64,000 bases of DNA, taken from assembly GCA_947044405.1 (NCBI GenBank), contig CAMRHE010000461.1:806001-870000 (forward strand), read 5' to 3'. This document shows, one piece after another, positions 55,812-64,000 of this stretch. The stretch is from Leptodactylus fallax (taxonomy: Eukaryota > Chordata > Amphibia > Anura > Leptodactylidae). Every line of letters starts with the position of its first letter. Position 1 is the first letter of the stretch. A program made the position numbers and the translations under genes. Under the pieces are notes generated by a model. That model was not told where the DNA came from. It saw nothing but the letters and a program-made list of their open reading frames with translations, and did not search any database.

Positions 55812-56862
55812 TGTGTTTGAATAGGCAATTAAGATTACTATTAACCAAACTGACCTGGATGCTACTGTGAGGGAATATTTTACCGTCTTGTTTGCTTCCC
55901 AGTTCTTTCATTCCATGTGTATATAGCAGAATTCCTTTGTGATGATGATGTTGTGTGTCCAGATAGATTGTGCTCAGGAAGGGGGTATTGCTCAGTTGCA
56001 AGAGATATTGCTACTTCCTCATGTTTGAGTGGCTTTGTTTTGGGATTCTGATTGTGATGGTAATAAAATGGTTGCTTAAGGTCCCATACATGGAAACACA
56101 GCTAAAAACTAAGCGGAGCAAAGCACAACAAAAGCGCTTGCTTTTCTGCTGTGTTTTCAATTCTTTATTAACATCTCTGCTTGCTGCCATTCAATAAGAA
56201 AGTTCCTTTTTAACTTTCAATGCAAAAATACTCCTGGCCTTGTAACTAATAGTGCAACTGTGTGTTCATCACATGATCAGAGCAGACTAATCTCCCATTG
56301 CAGTAAGCAGTGAAAGCTGTAATTGCAAGTGTGCAAACAACTATCTCAAATACTGTGAGGAATTGGTTCAAATTTGCATAATTTTCACAATTTTATTTTT
56401 CTAAATTATTCAATATTTCATTATTTTTCCCTAAGCAAGTAATATGCAAATAAGATCTTATTTGGGAAAAAGAGGATTACGCTCCTTTGTAAGGTAGATC
56501 CCTAGAGTCTAATGCATGTGGTTCTTTATTATAAGACTTCCTAAAGAGAGAGATTCTGGGAGATTCTGAAATTTAATTATGTTTAAAGATTTGGAAAGTG
56601 GTAAATAGTTTTTAACAGTTCTGGAACAAGTGCTCAATTCTCACAGAGTGCCTGATGTTTATACAGTATGCCCAACATTTACTTGGCAGTGAGTTAACAG
56701 CCACAAGTGTGTTATATTAATGTCTTGTCATCTGTTAAAATATATGTAACAGGCAAGGTGCTTCATAAACTGTCAGAATAATTGCCTGTTCATGCACATT
56801 TAAAAGATCATACACTGGACTTTTTTTTTAAAGGAATAAGCCCTAATTTTTATGACATACAC
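55812..56862. other. No gene seen
   Basis: AT-rich. A TTAAAGGAATAAGCCC at about 56829 could be an isolated T2-type end. No coding signal. Confidence 0.3.
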
Positions 56863-56925
56863 TTAAAGTGGCTGTTCAGGAATTGAAAATTTATGGCCTA
56901 TCCTTAGAATACGTTACAAACAATG
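56863..56925. mobile_element. Isolated T2-like MITE end
   Basis: TTAAAGTGGCTGTTCAGGAA, then TTGAAAATTTATGGCCTATC, resembles the left end of the complete element at 56965. No partner end. Confidence 0.45.
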
Positions 56926-56964
56926 GGTTATAAATTGGTTACATTTTAGTTGTACTATATATAC

Positions 56965-57364
56965 TTAAATGAGTTGTCCAAGAATTAGAAATGTATGGCC
57001 TATTCTTAGAATAGACTGCAAATATCTGATAGTAGGGGAGTGACAGCCCTTTCACAGATCAGCTATATGTTGCTGATCCTTCTTCTGTACTATACACAAA
57101 ACAGAGCTGGAAGGCAGAATCAATTGGCTCTGTGCCCTGAATAGTGAAATGGAGGTGGTACTGCAGTTCAGCTCCCATTGAAGCCACTATGCAGGGAATG
57201 TAGCCAACTGATTCCAGTCCTGTGTTGTGTATAGTACAGGTTACTGAAGCAGCCCCATACAGCTTTTTCGTGCAGGGGCTACCTTTTAGCCTCCATTGAT
57301 CAAATATGTACAGCCTATCCTAAGAATAGGCCATACATTTATAATTCCAGGACAAGTCCTTTAA
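56965..57364. mobile_element. T2-like MITE, 400 bp, TTAA-flanked
   Basis: Left TTAAATGAGTTGTCCAAGAA, then ATTAGAAATGTATGGCCTAT. The right end is the inverse of TTAAAGGACTTGTCCTGGAA and its continuation, about 45 bp of terminal repeat with few mismatches and TTAA at each end (56965-56968, 57361-57364). Confidence 0.75.
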
Positions 57365-57480
57365 CCTATTAGTGACATGCGCCATAATAGTATGGCACAG
57401 CCACTAAGGCATTAAGGCAAACCCCCATACTGTACCGCCATGCATGAACCTACAAATATCCCCCCAAAACTCTTAAACAA
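57365..57480. repeat. Dispersed repeat family B, copy with empty T2 target site
   Basis: CCTATTAGTGACATGCGCCA ... CACTAAGGCATTAAGGCAAA ... CCCCCATACTG. The phrase AAGGCATTAAGGCAAA is the uninterrupted form of the sequence split by the T2-like MITE at 60989-61808. Confidence 0.7.
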
Positions 57481-58982
57481 AAGAATAAATACCAAAAGAC
57501 TCAATATATAATGCTATACATATTTATTATAGCAATTAATGTCATATGGACCACAAAAATTTAAAACATTTAAAATTTATAATGAGGAAGAAGCTTATGG
57601 AACACCCCCATGACACCCATTTAATTTCAGATAATACTGTTAATGAATGTCAAGATATTTCATAATGAGATAAAGAATATATATAATGTCAAACCATACA
57701 GTCTTAAATAATCCAAGATTACATGATGGCCGTACAAGTAATAAATAATAAATACTTTGATCCAATAATATAAGTGTTTTTATAGATGGTGGCTATAAAA
57801 TTTAATTACTGCCAACACCAACCACATATAAATAGTAATACAGACGGCCAACTAAATACCAGACATACTATAAAGACTTACATATGAAAGGATGCAAGGA
57901 GGATGAGCACGATCTCCAACCTTCAGCCCCAATGTGTGTTTCGCCCCATGGCTTCCTCTGGTGGCTGAGAGGTGGAGATGGTGAGTCACCATTTAAACAA
58001 CATACCCATTTGAAGAAAATATGTGTCACGTAATTTCTGGACATGCACACAAACAGCCAACCAGAACATTATAGTAATCATTCAGTACTTACTCACTAGA
58101 AGCTGCTGCCGCTCCACCCATACACTCAAGACACATATGAGCATATACCACTAGATCACCCCAACAAAACCATACATGATGCTGAGACAAACTTAAAGGA
58201 CAGTGAAGGAGCGCATCGGAAAAATGTGACAGCAAGCATAAGGTGACCATAAGTGGTACAAGGTGTGCAGGAAAGTGTAATATTGTGATATAGTGATGAA
58301 TTAAGACAACAGATGAAAAATATGATGTAACTAAAAACACTTACATGTACATGTATCAAATATTATCAATTATAATATAAAAATTTATACATATATGATC
58401 ACACATATTAGATAAATAAATATAATAAAATTAAATCAGTAATACATAAATAATAAATAAACTCATGTTATATAATTATTAATTGCACTAGAAAAAAAAA
58501 TTAATGATTGAAAATAAAATACAAAAACACAATTGCATGTGAATATTAGGTAAATACTGATGTACTAGTGAGAAAAGCCAAAAAAAATATATGTATGGAT
58601 ATGTATGGATGTGCCTTGAAACAATGAACATAAATGTGAACATAAATTGAGTAACATAGCGGCGTAAACCATAAAATGGTAATTAAAAATCACACGAGTG
58701 AAAAGTAAGATAATGACTAAAGGTGAAAAAATTTATAAAAATATGCTTATAAAGTGAATGAACAATAATATACACCATATAAAAAGTAAAAAAAACTTTA
58801 AAAAAAGGGGGCGCTTGGATAAAAAGAGCGTCAAAAAGATTCAAAGATGCTGCAGATCTAAAATAAATCTAAAGAGTAGCCAAAAGTGACTTGCCAATAC
58901 CACGTAAAATATACAAGAAGTTAAAAACAAATAACAATAAAAAACTATATTTAAAAAAAACACACAATAGCTTGGGATGCAC
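57481..58982 (-). mobile_element. Probable 3' part and terminal repeat of a Penelope-like element
   Basis: AT-rich sequence downstream (minus strand) of the Penelope-like ORF, including a hammerhead-like motif at 57927-57964. No other coding content. The extent is inferred. Confidence 0.4.
57927..57964 (-). ncRNA. Hammerhead-ribozyme-like motif, degenerate
   Basis: The minus strand reads CCAGAGGAAGCCATGGGGCG, then AAACACACATTGGGG. It resembles CUGANGA - AGCC/GGGC stem - GAAAC, with the conserved U after the first C replaced by A. It lies downstream of a Penelope-like ORF, as expected for the family. Confidence 0.4.
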
Positions 58983-60765
58983 TCAAAGAAAGCACCAAAA
59001 ATTCAACTTTTCATTGAGCCCTTTGGAAGCCAGTGTTTCTAAGATAACTATCCACTTAGTCTCAATTTGCAGCAATTTGTTCCTAAGATCACCACCAACC
59101 CTGACCCTAAGATGTGGTATATCATGTACCTGATAGATAGCTCTCACTTTCAAGTCAATGTGATTCCCTTGATGAGCCTGTCTGAAGTGTCTTGCAATAG
59201 GTTGAGTATGTAGCTTATTATATTCCAAAGTGGAGTCCAGGTCCTTATATCTCTTACATGTTCCAGAATCCAAGTTCGTAATTCCCTAGAAGTAATGCCG
59301 ACATACATCAAACCACAGGGACATTGGGCTAGATAGATAACACCTTCACTACAACATTTAAAATGTTGTACAAAGTGATAAGATTTAGTATGGTTCAATT
59401 AGAAAATTCAGTTGATCTGATCATGTATTTACATGCAGCAAATTCCCCGTATGGAGAAAAAAAAAAACATTTCGGAGTGATGTAAAGGCTATGGACTAAG
59501 AGGTAATTTCTCTATCCTGATGTAGTATCGGCCAAATCCTATGAATAACCTGTGTCATCATTCTCCACCTCATGTGAAAATTTGTAACAAAACATACGTT
59601 ATCAGATGGCACAGACTAATGTTGTTTGGAAACAAGTAATTTGGCTGATTCCCAGCTTTAGCTCCAAGATATCCTTTTTCACTGATATCATCACTATATC
59701 CTCTAGTTTTGAATCTCGTCTTAAGGTTCCCTGCTTAAGACTCAAAGCCAGAGACCCTATTACATATTCGTCTAGTCCTGTTGAACTGACCTGTAGGTAT
59801 TGCATGAGTGGTGTTTTAGGATGCGCAGATGTGGCGTGTATTAGAGGATTAACACTGGTGTCCTTTCCGATGTACTGAGGTATGTATCACACTCTGACTT
59901 CCAACCATGATGTTGATGTCCAGTCCAAGAAATCAAGTTGTTCCTGAGTGATCTTGTGTGTGAGTTTGATATTCATGTCATTGTCATTAAGATGCTGAAG
60001 AAATGTCTGAAGCTGATCGTATGAACCCTGCCAAATGAAGAACAAATCATCAATATACCTCATCAAGGGCAAAACTTTGCCCTGTGATGTGTCACATCCA
60101 TTGAGGACCACCTCCCTCTACCAATACCCCAGGAAAAGTTTGGCATATGAGGGCGCACAAGTCGCCCCCATAGCTACACTCGGAGTTTGAAGGAAAAACT
60201 GTTTTTGAAGGTAAAAATATTATGTCTCAGGACAAATTCCAATAACAATAAAATAAGTTCAACAAGCTCAGCATCAAGACCACTATTTCTCAGAAAAAGC
60301 TAAAAGCCTGGATGCCTTGTTCAAGTATGATAAGTATACAGGGACTCCATGTTTGCACATATTAAGTACATGTCCGGTTCCAAGGTAATACCATCCATAC
60401 TGTATGCTGCAGAACATTCTTGACATAAGAGGGTAGAGTCATCACATAAACTGCCTCGACCTGACACTATGAGGCGCCCCGGCGATTACATTGGTTTTAT
60501 GGATTTGGGGTAAAGAATATATAGTAGGTATAATCAGATGTTCAATCAATAGACCCTCAAAGATTTGTCTAGTGATGATGTTCCTATCCAGTGCTTGATG
60601 GATAATATCATCCAGGGCTGTCTTAAACTAAGCCATGGGATTCAAATCCAATTTTTTTATAGCATCGGACATCATTAAGATGTCAGAAGCTTCGTCTCAC
60701 AGGCCTCAATGGACCATACCACTACATTACCACCCTTGTCAGGCAGTTTGATTATTACGTGCCTT
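58983..60765 (-). pseudogene. Penelope-like element: reverse transcriptase plus GIY-YIG remnant
   Basis: Minus-strand order: IKLPDKGGNVVVWSIEACET (finger motif DKGGxVVV, about 60700-60750); MGATCAPSYAKLFLGYW (about 60120-60170); RYIDDLFFIWQGS with the catalytic Asp pair (about 60025-60063); HPKTPLMQYLQ (about 59780-59815); VIYLAQCPCGLMYVGITSRE (about 59284-59343), the GIY-YIG endonuclease core, followed by ILEHV; then ARHFRQAHQGNH and LETLASKGLNEKL (58995-59195). Several frameshifts split the frame, but more of the protein survives than at 25620-27270, including the endonuclease. Penelope elements use the two activities for target-primed insertion. Confidence 0.8.
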
Positions 60766-60934
60766 AAATGTTATAAATCATGCGGCTCTTATTTTTGCCA
60801 AAATGTCACATTGTTACCACTCCGACATTTTAAACAAACCTTCACATGTAGACTTCACAAAGATTTAAATCTGGGAGCTTAACAACAAGGGAGGGAACAT
60901 TGTGGACTTTTTTTTTTTTATAAAAAAGACAACT

Positions 60935-60988
60935 CTTTTAACCCCTTAAAGACATGCAACATAATAGTTTGTCTCACCCGCCAAGGCA
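60935..60988. repeat. Dispersed repeat family B, left half
   Basis: TTAACCCCTTAAAGACATGC ... CCGCCAAGGCA. It continues at 61809 (GGCAAACTTCCATACTATT), interrupted by the T2-like MITE. Confidence 0.65.
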
Positions 60989-61808
60989 TTAAAGGGGTTG
61001 TCCGGGATGAAATAAAAATGAATCCCTAAACTAAACCCCCTCCCTACCCTCTAATTTCTAATTTACTTAGTTTTAAAAAAAAATGTATAATTACCTTGAT
61101 CGCCTGGGCGGTCATGTGACTGCCCCAGGCACACTTTCTGATAATCCGGTGACATTTAGTTTCCCGTTTCTGGAAAAGGAACGTCACCAATATTCCCCCC
61201 CCTCCACTCCATCATACTTACGTGTCCCTCTCTGGACGGCTACTCCTATTCTTTGACTCTGTTGGAGCTTGCGCTGGGCGGAGGTGCCTTTGACACCTAT
61301 GCAGTAGAGAAGTCACTCCATCTCTACTATGCAGCCATTAGAGGCACTTCCAGCCTGTGCACACGCTGGCAGAGATGCCATCTCTACTGCGCAGGTGTCT
61401 CTGGTCTGTGCACGGCCAGGAGAGTCAAAGAAAAAGAGGAGCCGTTCCAGAAGGGAAGTCTAGAGAGGAAGACACGTAAGTATGATGGGGTGGAGGGGTG
61501 GGCTGAGTTAGTTAGTTGGGAAGGGCTAGTAGTGGGCGGGATAGCTAGGGAGACAGGGAGGAGTTGTAAGGGAGTGAGAGAGGAAGGGGGGGAGTGAGAG
61601 GAAGGTAGTGTGATTCAGCCTACAACAGGAAGCTACACAACAGGAAGTTACACCATGTAAACAAATGCAGAGGATGCCAGGAGCTCCCAGAGAAACCCAG
61701 AAATCACTCAACACACTGCTAAAGGTATTTGGGTGCACTTATTAACCTATTAATAGCACTAACAGACCTTTTTTAAAAAAATATTTTTTGCCTGGAAAAC
61801 CCCTTTAA
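60989..61808. mobile_element. T2-like MITE, 820 bp, TTAA-flanked
   Basis: TTAAAGGGGTTGTCCGGGAT on the left and the inverse of TTAAAGGGGTTTTCCAGGC on the right, each with TTAA (60989-60992, 61805-61808). The interior has tandem-like AGAGAAGTCACTCCATCTCT and CTACTATGCAG blocks and GA-rich text (61420-61610). The ORF 61253-61597 has no family likeness and is taken as chance. Confidence 0.8.
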
Positions 61809-62113
61809 GGCAAACTTCCATACTATTGAAACCTCTATAGCTAAGACTTTGCTTTAGTTCCCTTGGAGCTGAACTTCAATTGCAGGTGTTAAGCCCATAG
61901 GTGCTTTATATGACATTGTTGTACCTGGGATACCCCACTTAATTATGTCATAATTGGGTATAAACTGCTGTTTGGGTACACAGCCTGACACAGAAGGGAG
62001 GAAGCTCTATTTAGTTTTTGAAGCATAGATTTAGATGGTTTGGATTGTGGACTCTATGCCACTTTTTCAGAATCCTTGAAATGCCAGTAAAGTGAAATCC
62101 CCTGACACGTGAC
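61809..62113. other. Repeat family B right half, then unassigned
   Basis: 61809-61880 continues family B. The rest is unrecognised AT-rich sequence without ORFs. Confidence 0.4.
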
Positions 62114-62450
62114 TAGAGATGGGCAAACCTCTCAAGATTTCTTTGGTTTCGGGTTTGGGTGGCTCAGGTCCAAGATTTGTTTTGGGTCAAAAAAGTATGA
62201 ACCACACCTTAAAATGGCTTAAAATATAGTGTAGAACACTCTAAGGCAAACTCAACCGAAGTTACGTCAAAGTGAAAGTGTCCTTATTATACACCGGGGT
62301 CTTCACTGAGGCTTGTTATTGGGCCTCAGTGTTGACATGGGCACGCCAAGTGTCATGATGTCATGTCCATGCGACCGCTGGTGGCCCAATCACAGGTCTC
62401 AGTGATGACCCTGGGCGCATGATGAGTTAAATTTTTTATTATTGTCATAA
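62114..62450 (+). mobile_element. hAT-like left end (TAGAGATRGGCAAA), copy 2
   Basis: TAGAGATGGGCAAACCTCTC, CCAAGATTTGTT and TAAAATATAGTGTAGAACAC match 36777-36900. GTGTTGACATGGGCACGCCA and GGTGGCCCAATCACAGG follow, phrases that I recognise from non-autonomous hAT elements of frogs. The right end was not found. Confidence 0.5.
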
Positions 62451-62875
62451 TGGCCTATAATAGGTGGCATTTTTACCTGCCAAGTGTTGCATATATTTAT
62501 TTTCCTGCTGATGGTGAAAAGTGAACAAAACATGTCAACTCTTCACTTCTGAGCCCAAATGGCAGTTTACATTCACATATAAAACTTTTTTTAGCCCGAG
62601 ATAACCTGCATTTTAGGACTTTTAGGAGTGTGTGTCTTTGATTAGATAAATTGGGCACAATATATTGGCCAATGAAGTGGCCTATTTTTTTTTTTTTTTA
62701 TTAAATTTTCAATTGCACATTAGTTTTTGGGAAGCACTCACGGGCTCAAAATACTCACTATACCCCTTAATAAATTCCTTGAGGGTTGTAGTTTGTAAAA
62801 CAGGATCATAATTTGGGGGTATTTTTTCTTTAATTTTCCATCAGAGCATCTACAAATGCCTGCCAATGCAGTGTA
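62451..62875. other. No gene seen; AT-rich
   Basis: A T14 run at about 62686. No recognised repeat or ORF. Confidence 0.3.
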
Positions 62876-63130
62876 AGGCCGGGGCCCCACGTTGTGAATA
62901 AACGCTGCGTATTACAGTACCTGCAAAGTAGATGAGATTCTGGCAACTCCCATCCACACATTGCAGAAAAACATCAGCAGTGGAAATTCTGCGATTTCAA
63001 AAACAGTCTTTGTAAATCACAGCATGTCAGTTATACCTACGGAAACACTGTCTTTTTCCTAATATAGGTATAATAGAAGCAAATCCCCAGCGTTTTTCAG
63101 TGGTAGCTCGCTATGTGGAGCCTTAGTCTT
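62876..63130. mobile_element. MITE family W, copy 6
   Basis: GGCCGGGGCCCCACGTTGTG start and GTGGAGCCTTAGTC end; ACAGTACCTGCAAAGTAGAT, then TCCCATCCACACATTGCAG, then GTTATACCTACGGAAA. Confidence 0.65.
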
Positions 63131-63256
63131 AATAACTAAAGTAGGTCTCAAATACACATGGTGCTCGTGCTCATAATCACTTGAGTAAGTTACAGTGTCT
63201 CAAAATTATTGCCACATTAAGTTACACGTCAGTTTAGAAAAGTTGGGTCATGTCCT

Positions 63257-63484
63257 TAGGCTAAGACCACATGCTACAGAAAAGCTGCTTTTCTTGTTGC
63301 AGATTTTTCTGAGTTTTTTTGAGCCACAGCCTTGAGTGGATTGAGCAGAAGGGAAAAGTATAAGAGCTTCCTTTATGTGTCCCATTCCTTTTGTAGCCAT
63401 TCTTGACTTTGACTAAAAAAAACCATAGCAAATTCTGCAACAAAAAAAGCTGCTTTTCCGCAACGTGGGGAATTAGCCTTAAGG
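63257..63484. mobile_element. Foldback MITE
   Basis: TTAGGCTAAGACCACATGC to about 63365 pairs with about 63375 to TTAGCCTTAAG: GCAACAAAAAAAGCTGCTTTTC / AAAAGCTGCTTTTCTTGTTGC arms and a CCATTCCTTTTGTAGCC / TGAGTGGATTGAGCAGAAGG centre. The minus-strand ORF over it is a by-product. Confidence 0.65.
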
Positions 63485-64000
63485 CTGTTTTTTGCCTTAT
63501 ACTTAAGGGGTTAAGTATATACAGTACAACTAAAATATAACCAATTAATAACCCATTGTTTGTACAGTAGCAAAGCATTGGACTGTACACTAAAGGTTTT
63601 ATGTAAAGTACTATACAGTATATAAATTTTGATTTTATTATTTTTATTTTTGTCTCTACTACTTTGACAACTAAGCTTGAAACATGATTCATAGTGCCAA
63701 ATCCCCCTTTAGAATTGATGCTGTTTTATTCTATCCCTAAGGATACTTTGACTTTGAAGATACAATGTATAAAAATATTCTACAAAATAAGCCTGTTTCT
63801 CTCCTCATTTTCCATGTCAGTTTTCCAATACAAAACACATCTGTGCTTTTCAGCTGTGTAAATGAAAATTATTATTTTCATGTGCTATAGCTAAGAAATG
63901 ACATTTTTCAATATGGCATGTAAAAATATGTCTGTATTTTATAACAGTTACATACGCTAACTTGCATTCTTTATTTGAAAGGTCATTTCTTCTGAGCTGG
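63485..64000. other. No gene seen
   Basis: AT-rich flank. GTATATACAGTACAACTAAAAT, then ATAACCAATTAATAACCCAT (63515-63560) is the inverse of text at about 56925-56965, a shared old repeat. Nothing else is recognised. Confidence 0.35.

Noticed and set aside
61253..61597. 114-codon plus-strand ORF in the 820-bp T2-like MITE
   Set aside because: Lies wholly inside a non-autonomous element, is built from repeated CTCCATCTCTACT-like text and shows no domain.
63261..63692. 143-codon minus-strand ORF
   Set aside because: Covers a foldback MITE and AT-rich flank; the translation is of inverted-repeat arms.
1..64000. tRNA, rRNA or snRNA genes
   Set aside because: No cloverleaf, A/B box pair or conserved RNA sequence was recognised by eye; a tRNA/Rfam scan would be decisive.

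Overview
The window looks like a gene-poor, transposon-packed stretch of a vertebrate genome, most likely a frog. The mixture points there: a Tx1-clade LINE, T2-type (TTAAAGG...) MITEs, several Tc1/mariner families, hAT elements with TAGAGATGAGCGAA ends, Penelope-like elements and a gypsy-type LTR element with a tRNA-Leu primer site. This assignment rests on remembered repeat families and was not searched. No intact host gene was found. The only host-like coding match is a short, broken piece resembling the ATPase Walker A region of CHTF18 (54090-54218, minus strand).

Layout, left to right. 1-7.4 kb: a nearly full Tx1-type LINE (ORF1, ORF2, long 3' UTR) broken by three single-base homopolymer indels. 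7.4-9.3 kb: a T2-like piece, a Tc1 3' end and a hAT MITE. 9336-14926: a complete but decayed hAT transposon with an exact 8-bp target duplication, carrying BED-finger, RNase-H-like and dimerisation-domain remnants and itself hosting other insertions. 15.2-16.5 kb: a DNA element split by an L2-like LINE tail. 16.6-20.1 kb: two copies of one Tc1 family in opposite orientation. 20.1-25 kb: AT-rich repeats and TTAA-flanked MITEs. 25-28.6 kb: an L1 tail, a Penelope-like element and a near-identical long foldback. 28.6-30.5 kb: the longest stretch without a repeat I recognise. 30.6-36.3 kb: two further Tc1 families and MITEs. 36.8-40.2 kb: hAT remnants and an L1 reverse-transcriptase remnant interrupted by a hAT MITE. 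40.5-44.9 kb: a gypsy-type element with two LTRs, a gag region and no polymerase. 45.5-46.8 kb: a deleted piggyBac. 46.8-53.5 kb: MITEs, an inverted partner of the 20-kb repeat and two L1 pieces. 53.5-60.8 kb: Penelope-type pieces with hammerhead-like motifs, the CHTF18-like fragment and T2 MITEs. 61-64 kb: a T2 MITE with an identifiable empty site elsewhere in the window, then further MITEs.

No operon-like or functional host system is visible. The biology is a record of nested insertions. Every transposase or reverse transcriptase seen carries at least one disabling change, often only one or two: a stop codon, a homopolymer indel, or loss of a catalytic residue. The non-autonomous elements (hAT MITEs, T2 MITEs, piggyBac derivative) probably moved using enzymes from better-preserved relatives such as the 9336-14926 hAT.
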